Assembly: GCA_029582155.1 (NCBI GenBank)
Contig: CM055897.1
Coordinates: 96,573,582 to 96,637,581, forward strand
Source: Panopea generosa
Lineage: Eukaryota; Mollusca; Bivalvia; Adapedonta; Hiatellidae
Length of the DNA stretch: 64,000 bases
Direction of reading: 5' to 3'
Program-made: the position numbers and the translations under genes
Notes under the pieces: generated by a model
Database searches by the model: none
Seen by the model: only the letters and a program-made list of their open reading frames with translations
What the model was told of the DNA's origin: nothing
Shown here: piece after piece, positions 32,401 to 44,950 of the stretch
How positions within the stretch are numbered: position 1 is the stretch's first letter
Layout: the number at the start of each line of letters is the position of its first letter

Positions 32401-35400
32401 CTTGCTTACATATCACTGCTGAGATCCTTGGTTCAAACCCTGCTTACATCTCACTGCTGAGATCCTGGGTTCAAACCATGCTTACATCTCACTGCTGAGA
32501 TCCTGGATTAAAACCTTGCTTACATATCACTGCTGAGATCCTGGGTTCAAACCCTGCTTACATATCACTACTGAGATCCTTGGTTCAAACTCTGCTTACA
32601 TATCTCTGCTGAGATTCTGGATTTGAACCTTGCTTACTTATCACTGCTGAGATCCTGGTTTCAAACTTTGCTTACATCTCACTGCTGAGATCCTGGATTC
32701 AAACCCTGCTTACATATCACTGCTGAGATCCTGTATTCAAACCTTGCTAACATATCACTGCTGAGATCCTGGGTTCAAACCCTGCTTATATATCAATGCT
32801 GAAAACTGGGTTCAAACCCTGCTAACATATCACTGGTGAGATCCTTGGTTCAAACCTTGCTTACATCTCACTGCTGAGATCCGGGGTTCAAACCTGCTTA
32901 CATATCACTGCTGAGATCCTGGATTCAAACCCTGCTTACATCTCACAAATGAGATCCTGTATTCAAGACCTGCTTACATATCACTGCTGAGATCCTGGGT
33001 TTAAACCCTGCTTACATATCAATGCTGAGATCCTGGGTTCAAACACTGCTTACATATCACTGCTGAGATCCTGGGTTCAAACCTTGCTTACATCTCACTG
33101 CTGAGATCCTGGGTGTAAACCCTGCTTACATATCACTACTGAGATCCTGGGTTCAAACCCTGCTTACATATCACTGCTGAGATCATGGATTCAAACCCTG
33201 CTTACATATCACTACTGAGATCCTGTATTCAAACCTTGCTTACATATCACTGCTGAAATGCTGGGTTCAAACCCTGCTTACATATCACTGCTGAGATCCT
33301 GGGTTCAAACCTTACTTACATCTCAATGCTGAGATCCTGGGTTCAAACCATGCTTACACCTCACTGCTGAGAGCCTGGATTCAAACCCTGCTTACATCTC
33401 ACTGCTGAGTACCTTGGTTTAGACCCTGCTTACATCTCACTGTAGAGAACCTTGGTTCAAACCATGCTTACATCTCACTGCTGAGATCTAGGGTTCAAAC
33501 CCTGCTTACATGTAACTGCTGGCTGGGATCCTGGGTTCAAACCATGCTTTCATCTCACTGCTGAGATCCTGGGTTCAAATCCTGCTTACATATCACTACT
33601 GAGATCTTCGGTTCAAACCCTGCTTACATCTCATTGCTGAGATCCTGGGTCCAAACCTTGCTTACATATCACTGCTGAGATCCTGGGTTCAAACCCTGCT
33701 TACATCTCACTACTGAGATCCTTGATTCAAATCCTGCTTACATCTCACAGGTGAGATCCTGGGTTCAAACCCTGCTTACATATCACTGCTGAGATCATGG
33801 GTTCAAACCCTGCTTACATCTCACTGCTGAGATCCTGGGTTCGAACCTTGCTTACATCTCACTGCTGAGATCCTGGATTCGAACCTTGCTTACATATCAC
33901 TGCTGAGATCCTGGGTTTAAACCCTGCTTACATATCACTACTGAGATCCTGGGTTCAAACCCTGCTTACATCTCACTGTTGAGATCCTGGGTTCAAAACC
34001 TGCTTACATCTCACTGCTGAGATCCTGGGTTCAAACCCTGCTTACATATCACTGCTGAGATCCTGGATTCAAATCCTGATTACATATAAGCTTACATCTC
34101 ACTGCTGAGATCCTGGGTTCAAACCCTGCTTACATATCAATGCTGAGATCCTGGGTTCAAACCCTGCTTAAATATCACTGCTGAGATCCTGGGTTCAAAC
34201 CTTGCTTACATCTCACTGCTTAGATCTTGGGTTCAAACCCTGCTTACATATCACTGCTGAGATCCTGGTATCAAACCCTGCTTACATATCACTGCTGAGA
34301 TCCTGGATTCAAACCCTGCTTACATATTACTACTGAGATCCTGTATTCAAACCTTGCTTACATATCACTGCTGAGATCCTTGGTTCAAACAATGCTTACA
34401 TCTCACTGCTGAGATCCTGGGTTCAAACCATGCTTACATCTCACTGCTGAGATCCTGGGTTCAAACCTTGCTAACATTTCACTGCTGAGAATCTTGGTTC
34501 AAACCCTGCTTACATCTCACTGCTGAGAACCTTGGTTCAAACCATACTTGCATCTCACTGCTGAGATCCTGGGTTCAAATCCTGCTTACATATCACTACT
34601 GAGATCCTGGGTTCAAACCCTGCTTACATATCACTGCTGAGATCCTGGTTTCAATCACTGCTGAGATCCTGGGTTCAAACCCTGCTTACATCTCATTCCT
34701 GAGATCCTGGGTTCAAACCCTGCTCACATCTCACTAATGAGATCCTGGGTTCAAGTCCTGCTTACATCTCACTGCTGAGATCCTGGGTTCAAACCCTGCT
34801 TACATATCACTGCTGAGATCCTAGGTTCAAACCCTGCTTACATCTCACTGCTGAGATCCTGGGTTCGAACCTTGCTTACATATCACTGCTGAGATCCTTG
34901 GATCAAACCCTGCTTACATCTCACTGCTGAGATCCTGGGTTCAAAACCATGCTTACATCTCACTGCTGAGATCCTGGGTTCAAACTCTGCTTACATCTCA
35001 CTGCTGAGATCCTGGATTCAAACCATGCTTACATATCACTGCTGAGATCATAGGTTCAAACCTTGCTTACACATCACTGCTGAGATCCTTGGTTCAAACC
35101 CTGCTTACATATCAATGCTGAGATCCTGGGTTCAAACCTTGCTAACATATCACTGCTGAGATCCTGGGTTCAAACCCTGCTTACATCTCACTGCTGAGAT
35201 CCTGGGTTCAAACCCTGCTTACATATCACTGCTGAGATCCTTGGTTCAAACCCTGCTTTCATCTCACTGTTGAGATCCTGGGTTCAAACTCTGCTTACAT
35301 CTCACTGCTGAGGCTCTGGATTCAAACCTTGCTTACATCTCACTGCTGAGATCCTGGGTTCAAATCCTGCTTATATCTCACTGCTGAGATCCTGGGTTCT

Positions 35401-37527
35401 AATCCTGCTTACATCTCACTGCTGAGATCCTGGATTCAAACCTTGCTTACATCTCACTGCTGAGATCCTGGTTTCAAACCCTGCTTACATCTCACTGCTG
35501 AGATCCTGGATTCAAACCCAGCTTACTTCTCATTGCTGAGATCCTGGATTCAAACCCTGCTTACATCTCACTGCTAAGATCTTGGGTTCAAACCCTGTTT
35601 ACATCTCACTGCTGAGATCCTGGGTTCAAACCCTGCTTACATATCACTGCTGATATCCTGGGTTCAAACCCTGCTTACATCTGACTGCTGAGATCCTGGA
35701 TTCAAACCCTGCTTACATATCACTGCTGAGATCCTGGGTTTAAACCCTGCTTACATATCACTACTGAGATCCTGGGTTCAAACCCTGCTTACATATCACT
35801 GCTGAGATCCTGGATTCAAATCCTGCTTACATCTCACTGCTGAGATCCTGGGTTCAAACCTTACTTACATGTCACTGCTGAGATCCTGGGTTCAAATCCT
35901 GCTTACATCTCACTGCTGAGATCCTTTGTTCAAACTTTGCTTACATCTCACTACTGAGAACCTGGATTTAAACCCTGCTTACTTCTCACTGCTGAGATCC
36001 TGGGTTCAAACCCTGCTTACATCTCACTACTGAGATCCTTGGTTCGAACCTTGCTTACATATCACTGCTGAGATCCTGGATTCAAATCCTGATTACATCT
36101 CACTACTGAGATCCTGGGTTCAAACCTTACTTACATCTCACTGCTGGGATTCTTGGTTCAAACCCTGCTTACATCCCAGTGCTGAGATCCTGGGTTCAAA
36201 CTTTGCTTACATCTTACTGCTGAGATCCTGGGTTCAAATCCTGCTTTCATCTCACTGCTGAGATCCTGGGCTCAAACTTTGCTTACATATCACTACTGAG
36301 ATCCTGGGTTCAAACCCTGCTTACATCTCACTGCTGAAATCCTGGATTCAAACTTTGCTTACATCTCACTGCTGAGATCCTGGGTTCAAACCCTGTTTAC
36401 ATCTCACTGCTGAGATCCTGGGTTCAAACTTTGCTTACATCTTACTGCTGAGATCCTGGGTTCAAATCCTGCTTACATCTCACTGCTGAGATCCTTGGTT
36501 CAAACCTTACTTACATCTCACTGCTGAGATCTTGGGTTCAAATCCTGCTTACATCTCACTGCTGAGATCCTGGGTTTAAACCCTGCTTACATCTCACTGC
36601 TGAGATCCTGGGTTCAAACCTTGCTTACATCTCACTGCTGAGATCCTAGGTTCAAACCTTGCTTACATCTCACTGCTGATATCCTGGGTTCAAGCCCTGC
36701 TTACATATCACTGCTGATATCCTGGGTTCGAATACTGCTTACATCTCACTGCTAAGATCCTGGGTTCAAACACTGCTTACATCTCACTGCTGAGATCCTG
36801 GGTCAAACTTTGCTTACATACATCTCACTGCTGACATCCTGGGTTCAAGCCATGCTTACATACATCTCACTGCTGAGATCCTGGGTTCAAACCCTGCTTT
36901 CATCTCACTGCTGAGATCCTGGGTTCAAACCCTGCTTACATCTTTCTGCTGACATCCTGGGTTCAAGCCATGCTTACATACATCTCACTGCTGAGATCCT
37001 GGGTTCAAACCTTGCTTACATCTCACTGCTGAGATCGTGGGTTCAAACACTGCTTACATCTCACTGCTGAGATCCTGGGTTCAAACCCTGCTTACATCTC
37101 ACTGCTGAGATCCTGGGTTCAAACCCTGCTTACATCTCACTGCTGAGATCCTGGGTTCAAACCCTGCTTACATCTCACAGCTGATATCCTGGGTTCAAAC
37201 CCTGCTTACATCTCACTGCTGAGATCCTGGGTTCAAACCCTGCTTACATACATCTCACTGCTGACATCCTGGGTTCAAACCATGCTTACATACATCTCAC
37301 TGCTGACATCCTGGGTTCAAGCCATGCTTACATACATCTCACTGCTGAGATCCTGGGTTCAAACCCTGCTTACATATCACTGCTGAGATCCTGGGTTCAA
37401 ACCTTGCTTACATCTTACTGCTGAGATCCTTGGTTCAAACCCTGCTTACATCTCACAGCTGAGATCCTGGGTTCAAACCATGCTTACATACATCTCACTG
37501 CTGACATCCTGGGTACAAGCCCTACTT
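29472..37527. repeat. 38-bp satellite array, about 212 units, each with a B-box motif
   Basis: The unit is 'acatctcactgctgagatcc' + 'tgggttcaaaccctgctt'. The piece ggttcaaaccc fits the Pol III B box GGTTCRANNCC, and most units keep it. The first unit (29472) has 'gatcgtgggttc' instead of 'gatcctgggttc', closer to the T arm of SINE family C, so the satellite probably arose from that SINE head. From about 36815 on, some units are 42 bp ('catacatctcactgctgaca'). A block of 2102 bp is duplicated in tandem (about 29930-32031 and 32032-34133). The 38-bp period is not a multiple of three, so no long frame opens. Confidence 0.97.
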
Positions 37528-38184
37528 AGTCCTAAGATTTTCAGTAAGAATTAAGTTTATGGAAGGATGGTTGTTTTACTCAAACACTTTACAGGTTATA
37601 TACTGCATATTCTGTTTTACTAGTTGAGGATAAATTTGAGTAGAACCATCGTCTGTCTACAGTTATAAACTGTCTAAAATATTTTAGATAGAGCCACGTA
37701 CCAACAACTTTAGCAGTTAGTAGTATGAGGTCATTAGATGACAGAGAAATAGAAAACTCAGTCATGGAGGTGAATTTTAAGGCGGGTGAAAGTATTATAT
37801 GACACTGGTACATCAAATTTTCTTATAAATTACATGATTCAGAAATTCAATAAATAGCCAAGAATTGGATTTAAATTTGCGTAGTATTGCCAGTAGAATA
37901 AATGAAATAATCTACGCAGAAATATTGCCAAGTTCTGTATTAATCAAGACATTCTGTATCGGTCTGTTGTGTTCATCAAATAATGTAAATATATCTTTCA
38001 TTTTTACCTATTGAAAGGGGAGTAACTCCATTTTTAAACAGGTTATTTATGGTGCCACCAAATTATATTGGTGGAGGCAGACCTCTGATTCATCAGTAGA
38101 ACCAGGTTAATGGCAATGATTACTAGTCTCAAATTATACCATCTTAGTTTGGAAAGATAGGCAGCTCAGAAGGAACTTACACAT
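37528..38184. other. Unassigned sequence
   Basis: An open minus-strand stretch of 75 codons lies at 37589-37816, but it shows no recognisable family or splice context. Otherwise nothing was seen. Confidence 0.4.
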
Positions 38185-38440
38185 ATTGGTATACATTGTT
38201 GTCAGCCAGCCCAACCTCGAAGGGTTCCAGTCGACCCTCGGGAGATTGGGTGCCATCGATTTCATTGTTGATGTTTTTACATTATTCTAATATCACTGTA
38301 CAAAGTGAATTTTATATCTGTAAAAAGCTGATCTGACCGCTGCTAGTGCTCAGTATTTTAACCATATCATGGGAATACTCTTCGAGAGGGATGGTTAAAC
38401 TAGAGATGATGATGATTATGATGATGATGATGACATAGTG
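38185..38440 (+). repeat. Probable 3' tail of a retroposon
   Basis: A GC-richer patch ('cctcgaagggttccagtcga' + 'ccctcgggagattggg') is followed by about 150 bp and a (GAT)n-type tail at 38406-38434. The layout, unique sequence ending in a short simple repeat, is typical of LINE or SINE 3' ends, but the family is not identified. Confidence 0.4.
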
Positions 38441-38527
38441 ACTCAAGGGTACTCTATACATATTGGTTTATATAATAATAGATGGGATACATATTTACAA
38501 AATTAATAAATTTGAAATAAAAGATAA

Positions 38528-38650
38528 ACAAGAGCTGTTGGAGGGACAGCGCGCTTAAGTATTTCGATGCTGTTCTTAATCAACAGCTTTTTCAGGATAT
38601 AAGTACCAAATGGAAGATAATTAAAACTCAGGGGTAGTAAAATTTAACTA
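38528..38650 (+). mobile_element. 5' end of an ACAAGAG-type element
   Basis: 'acaagagctgttggagggac' + 'agcgcgctt' is a typical beginning of this class. It is cut off after about 120 bp with no end hairpin. Confidence 0.5.
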
Positions 38651-38824
38651 TAATTATTGCTTATCTGTTAAACATAAATCAGCAAAATAATTCACCAACA
38701 TATAAATTTAAAATTTTGTACCTAATAATTACATGAATTTAACTTTAGAACTTTTATACATTTTGACTTTTATACATAATAAATACATACATTTGACTTT
38801 TATACATTTTTATACATTTAACAA

Positions 38825-38885
38825 CATTGGGGGCTTACAGATGATCAGTTAACTTAACCAATCTTTCTGGAATCCTAAGCTAATC
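38825..38885 (-). repeat. SINE family A fragment
   Basis: 'acagatgatcagttaactta' and 'tctttctggaatcct' match 27595-27640 in the minus-strand family A copy. Confidence 0.55.
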
Positions 38886-39225
38886 TAGCCTGGCTCTAAC
38901 ATGATGTATAGTTATTAATTATAGTATTAATGATTATATAGACAAAAATGAACTATTAATGTATTGTGTACAATAACCTCTTATATCCAAGTAATCAACA
39001 TGCTCTCCCCGATGCTGATTTACAACAAATAAAGTCTTCATCATAACATTAAAGTGTCAGGCATGTGTCCAATTTCTCCCCATCTAGATCAATATGTGTG
39101 AGATAATAGACAGTCAAATTCCCTCCTGATACTTAGCTATCTAATGGCTTCCACATAACCTACGAGCACACACATTCTTACTTCTGATGCACCATCTGGT
39201 TGTACTCTTTATATAGAAATAAATG

Positions 39226-41843
39226 TTAATTGAGTGCTTATAACCTGGAAGATTATCTATCACTTATAAGCTGGTACATAATCCATAGCTTATAATCTTC
39301 TTACAAGTAATCAATTACTGATAGTCTGAAAACAATTTAATCTGTTGCTTGACACTGCTTGTAATCTGAGATATAATCCATTAACTATAATCTGGCAAAT
39401 ACTTAATTACTTACAATCTGGGATTTAATCCATTACCTATAATCTAGCAAATACCTAATTATTTATAATCTGAGATATGATCCATTACCTATAAGCAGGC
39501 AAATACCTTATTACTTATAATCTGAGATATAATCCATTATCTATAATCTGGCAAATACCTAATTGCCTATAATCCGAGATATAATCCATTACCTATAATC
39601 TCGCAAATACCTAATTACTTATAATCTGAGATATAATCCATTACCTATAATCTGGCAAAAACCTGATTGCTAATAATCTGAGATATAATCCATTACCTAT
39701 AACCTGGCAAATACCTAATTGCTTATAATCTGGGATATAATCAGTTGCCTATAACCTGGCAAATACCTGATTGCTTAAAAACTGAGATATAATCCATGAC
39801 CTATAATCTGGCAAATACCAACTTGCTTATAATCTGAAATATAATACATTACCTATAATCTGGCAAATACCTAATTACTTATAACCTAGAAAATACTAGT
39901 AACCTATCACCTATAATCTGGCAAATACCTAATTGCTTATAATCAGGGATATTATCCATCAACTATAATCTGGCAAATACCTAACTGCTTATAATCAGGG
40001 ATATAATCCATTGTATAAAATCTGGCAAATACCTAATTGCTTATATTCAGGGATATAATTCATTGCATATAATCTGGCAAATACCTAATTGCTTGTAATC
40101 AAGGATATAATTCATTGCCTATAATCTGGCAAATACTTAATTCTTTATAATCAGGTCATTGCCTATAATCTGGCAAACACCTTATGGTTTATAATCTGGC
40201 CAGTGCCTATAATCTTGCAAATACCTAATTGTTTATAATCAGGGATATAATCCATTACCTATAATCTGGCAAATACCTAGTTGTTCATAATCAGGGAGAT
40301 AATCCTTTGCCTATAATCTGCAAATACCTAATTGCTTATAATCAGGCCATTGCCTATATTCTGGTAAATGCCTAATTGCTTATAATCAGGGATAAAATCC
40401 ATTGCCTATAATCTGGCACACTACTGACCACTTATAATCTGGCACACAACTGCCCACTTATAATCGGATACACAATTGACCACTTATAATCTGGCACACT
40501 ACTGACCACCTATAATCTGGAACACTACTGACCACTTATAGTATGACACACTACTGACCACTTACAATATGACACTCAACTGACCACTTATAATCTATCT
40601 GATACACTACTGACCACTTATAATATGACACACTACTGACCACTTATAATCTGGCACACAACTGACCACTTATAATCTGATACACAACTGACTACTTATA
40701 ATCTGGCACACAACTGACCACTTATAATCTGATACACAACTGACCTATTATAATCTGGCACACTACTGGCCACTTATAATCTGGCACACAACTGACCACT
40801 ATTAATCTGATATGCAACTGACCACTTATAATCTGGCACACTACTGGCCACTTATAATCTGGCACACAACTGACCACTTATAATCTGGAACACAACTGAC
40901 CACTTATAATATGACACACTACTGACCACTTATAATCAGGAAACAAATGACCACTTATAATCTAATACACAACTGATCACTTATAATCTGATATACCACT
41001 GACCACTTATAATCAGGCAAGAACTGACCACTAATAATCTGATACACAACTGATCACTTATTATCTGATACATAACTGACCACTTATAATCTGATATACC
41101 ACTGACCACTTATAATCAGGCAAGAACTGACCAGTAATAATCTGATACACAACTGATCACTTATAATCTGATACACAACTAACCACTTATAATCTGGCAC
41201 AATACTGACCACTTATAATCTGGAACACAACTGACCACTTTTAATATGACACACTACTGACCACTTATAATCAGGAAACAACTGACCACTTATAATTTAA
41301 TGCACAACTGATCACTTATAAACTGATACACACTGACCATTTATAATCAGGCAAGAACTGACCACTTATAATCTGATACACAACTGACCACTAAAAATCT
41401 GACACACCACTGACCACTTATAAAATGGCACAAAACTGACCATGTATAATGTGACACAAAACTGACCATTTATAATCTGGCAACAACTGACCACTTATAA
41501 ACTAATACACTACTGACCACTTATAATCTGGCATACAACTGACACTTATAATCTGGCACACAACTGACCACTTAAAATCTGGCACACAACTGACCACTTA
41601 TAAACTGATACACTACTGACCACTTATAATATGACACACTACTGGCCACTTATACTCTGGCACACAACTGACAACTTATAATCTGATACACAACTGAACA
41701 CTTATAATCTTGCACACAACTGACCACGTATAATATGGCACACTACTGACCACTTATAATCAGGAAACAATTGACCACTTATAATCTAATACACAACTGA
41801 TCACTTATAACGTGATACACAACTGACCACTTATAATCTGATT
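39226..41843. repeat. 26-bp satellite array with a 52-bp dimer domain
   Basis: From 39226 to about 40400 the period is 52 bp, built from two related 26-bp halves ('cctaattgcttataatc..' and 'cattacctataatctgg..'). From about 40400 to 41843 the period is 26 bp ('ggcacacaactgaccactta' + 'taatct'). The core cttataatctg is common to both, so the domains are branches of one family. Confidence 0.95.
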
Positions 41844-43370
41844 TTTATTTTTTTACATTATTTATACCAATGGAAGTACGTGCTATAGTGCCATTACTCC
41901 TTCATACAACTAATTACAGAAACGTAAAACCAATCTGCTGGAATAAAAACTTCAGCGAAGCACCACTGGATATCAATTTACAGTTCTTTTATGCCTAATT
42001 GACTAAAATATCTTCTCTTATACAGGAGCCTCATCAACAATTCCAATCAAACAAACACACAACTCCCTGTTGTCATACAAACACTGACCCATTACCACTG
42101 GCCCACTGAGTGCTTTATATATTTTTGTTGCTATTAATCATTAAGTACTGTCCTATATAATACAACTTTTTTGCTGCTAATTTTCATTAAGTACCGTCCC
42201 ATGAAGTTACAAAGTAAATGATGCGGATATAATTTCAAATCAATATGATCCCATAGAAACAGGCTGCAAATGACCTTGCTATGCTTCACCACAATAAATA
42301 GCCTTATGAAGGTGGATAATTTGATCTACATTTTCCACCAGCAGGATATTTTTTTCTATTTATATCTGATAGTGGCTGTCTGTGACAGTTAGAGATATAT
42401 TCTTCTCTAATACAAACCAGAAAATAAGAAGACCTGGTGGGAGACGGAGCAAGCTTGTCTCAAAATACCAGCTATCTGATGACGGAGAATGAGATATGAG
42501 CTTTCTTAAACATTTAAATCAACTTTCTAAGTATAAAAACTGTAATAATTCTGCTTTAAACAGAGTTCAAATAACTTCACTTGTGTCCCAGGAAACAGTT
42601 ATGGTAGTTCAATCATGTATGATGAGTAGTTACTGAGATGCAAGAAAAGTATTAAAGGGGCAAAAATTAGGAAATTGTGCCTAAAATTAAAATGGAGTTA
42701 TATCATATGTCCAATGAGTCCCTTTAACACCAGTAAAGACACACCTGAGGTTAACAAAATACAAGTTTGCAAAAGAAAATTAACAAAAAGCAACACCAAT
42801 GCTGTGCTGCACACATAATCTCCACTGTAATGGGTCAATGGTGTGCTTACAAACCGTGCTCAAGTGCCTTACAATGAAACAAGCATGGTTTTTATGTTGC
42901 GGTCAACTTGTATTTAACCAATGGCTGTATCTACAACTGAATTACAAAGGTGACAAGAGATCAGAAACAAGAGAGTTTAACATGTTACTGTGACACAATG
43001 TATTGATCTGACACCATTTCAATCTAAACTCTATTACACAGCTCAATGGAGACTTGCGTTCCTGAAATCACGTTTGCCTATATAATAAGACGCATAAAAA
43101 TTATTGATAGCAGAACAAGAACTGCCCTCTCAGCAATTTCTCGATGGACATTTAATTGGTCAGCTTATTGATAAGTCCTCTTGAATGTTGTTAATGAGAA
43201 GAGAATATTACGAAGCCTTGGCAACTGAAAACCCACAACAAAAAATAAGAAAAATAAAAAGTAATAAAGGCATCATCCGGAACAGTAACTTACCTTATTA
43301 AATTAGGTAAAAAGGAACTATAAATTTCTTTGAAAGAGTTTATTTTATGGAGTTGTCTAAAAGTATGTTT
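41844..43370. other. No confirmed gene
   Basis: Mixed AT-rich sequence. 42650-42780 has phrases of the ACAAGAG-type elements ('aaaatggagttatatcatat', 'tgtccaatgagtcccttt') without ends. A minus-strand segment at 43294-43356 has exon-like borders and is covered in the findings. Confidence 0.4.
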
Positions 43371-43880
43371 TCCTTCATGATAAATAGGTTTGTATTCCTG
43401 ATGATTATGTATCTATTTCTGTTAGAGGTTTGTATTCCTGATAATTATGTATTCCTTCATGATAAACAGGTTTGTATTACTGATGATTATGTATTCCTTC
43501 ATGATAAATAGGTTTGTATTACTGATGATTATGTATCTTTATCTGTTAGAGGTTTGTATTCCTGATAATTATGCATTCCTTCATGATAAATAGGTTTGTA
43601 TTACTGATGATTATGTATCTATTTCTGTTAGATGTTTGTATTCCTGATAATTATGTATTCTATCATGATAAATATGTTTGAATTCCTGATGATTATGTAT
43701 CTATTTTTGTTAGAGGTTTGTATTCCTGATAATTATGTATTTTATCATGATAATGAGGTTTGAATTCCTGATGATTATGTTTCTATTTCTGTTAGAGGTA
43801 TGTATTCCTGATAATTATGTATTCCTTCATGATAAATAGGTTTGTATTCCTGATGATTATGTATCTATTTCTGTTAGAGG
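43371..43880. repeat. About 41/82-bp tandem array, left part
   Basis: Two related halves alternate: 'cctgataattatgtattcct' + 'tcatgataaataggtttgta' and 'cctgatgattatgtatctat' + 'ttctgttagaggtttgta'. Five to six 82-bp units are present before a transposon breaks the array. Confidence 0.9.
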
Positions 43881-43882
43881 TA

Positions 43883-44676
43883 CCGTATATCCTCGGCCAT
43901 AAGTCGAATTTTTCAGACTCCAAAATCACTCTCTGAATCCCTACTCGACTTATGGCCCCGTCCTAGTCCCGAGTGATGATTTTTTTTACCAACGGTCAGC
44001 TCCTACTGAAGTTTTGAACGTTGAATTTCAGTTTCAGCAACAGTCTATATGAACAATGACACCAAAGTGCAGAATTGAATTACACTCTTGTCAATCAACT
44101 ATGCATCTCGCAAACACAAAGGATGATTACGTCATATGTGGAAAGTTACTTTGTTCATGGAAAACTCTGATTGACAGTTGAAAAAAATGATCGGTTTCAA
44201 TTAGACGCTTGATGTTTTAACTCTATGCAAGGGAAACCTTGATCTTGGTCAGCCGAACGATTGCGTTGCCTAGCAACCTATACGATGTTGGCACGGGGTG
44301 TAAACATATATGCCGAAAATTGCCTTGGGATATTTGGGTCAGAAGTAACCGATTATTGCAATTTGCATTCCCACATATGTGGTGACACTTATCCACGGAT
44401 TACAGAATATACCAAATATTCAACAGAAGACTGCATTTGTTTGTCGGCTGCATATTTTGCCGTTGATTCGATAATGGTACATGAACGTATACTGGCGTAA
44501 GGTCAGTTGTGAGTGCAGGCAATCGCTACTGTAGGAATTTTAATATTTAGGTGACCCAAATCTCACCCACTTCCTTTTCGAAAATTCTGGGTCGACTTAA
44601 GAAAAAACTGAGATCTGAAGGTCAAAAAGTCCCCTCGACTTATGGCCCGACTCGCCTTATGGCCGAGGATATACGG
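43883..44676 (+). mobile_element. TA-target MITE, 794 bp, 21-bp perfect TIRs
   Basis: Both ends begin CCGTATATCCTCGGCCATAA when read inward (21 bases match exactly). TA flanks both ends (43881-43882 and 44677-44678), as in the Tc1/mariner-pogo superfamily. Inside each end lie extra copies of cgacttatggcc in both orientations, as expected for subterminal transposase-binding repeats. There is no transposase. A 79-codon open stretch at 44261-44500 is unexplained, and a palindromic RFX-type X box (gttgcctagcaac) lies at 44265-44277. The perfect TIRs suggest a young insertion. Confidence 0.9.
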
Positions 44677-44772
44677 TATGATTCCTGATAATTATGTATT
44701 CCTTCATGATAAATAGGTTTGTATTCCTGATGATTATGTATCTATTTTTGCTAGAGGTTTGTATTCCTAATA
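44677..44772. repeat. About 41/82-bp tandem array, right part
   Basis: The same units as 43371-43880 resume directly after the MITE ('attcctgataattatgtatt'). Confidence 0.9.
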
Positions 44773-44950
44773 GATGTAGTAGAACAAACTTAACAATGCT
44801 TCACACCAAAGTTGGTGAAAATTTGTCTAGCTGTTTCAAAGAAGTCATTTGAAGCAAAAGTTAACAGACGTACGATGAATGAAGACGGGCGGCACAGACA
44901 GGTTGATCACAAAGCTCACCTGTGACCCTTTGACTCAGGTGAGTTAACAA
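44773..44950 (+). mobile_element. 3' end of an ACAAGAG/CTAA-type element
   Basis: Ends 'ctcacctgtgaccctttgac' + 'tcaggtgagttaac': a ctcacctg/caggtgag hairpin followed by TTAA where related copies have CTAA. The 5' part is missing. Confidence 0.55.

Noticed and set aside
29472-37527. CRISPR-like array
   Set aside because: Units are contiguous 38-bp tandem copies without unique spacers, and the DNA is eukaryotic.
29472-37527. Cluster of tRNA genes
   Set aside because: Only the T-arm/B-box part is present; there is no acceptor stem, A box or cloverleaf.
42799-42993. 64-codon plus-strand frame
   Set aside because: No recognisable family and no splice signals; length is expected by chance in 64 kb.
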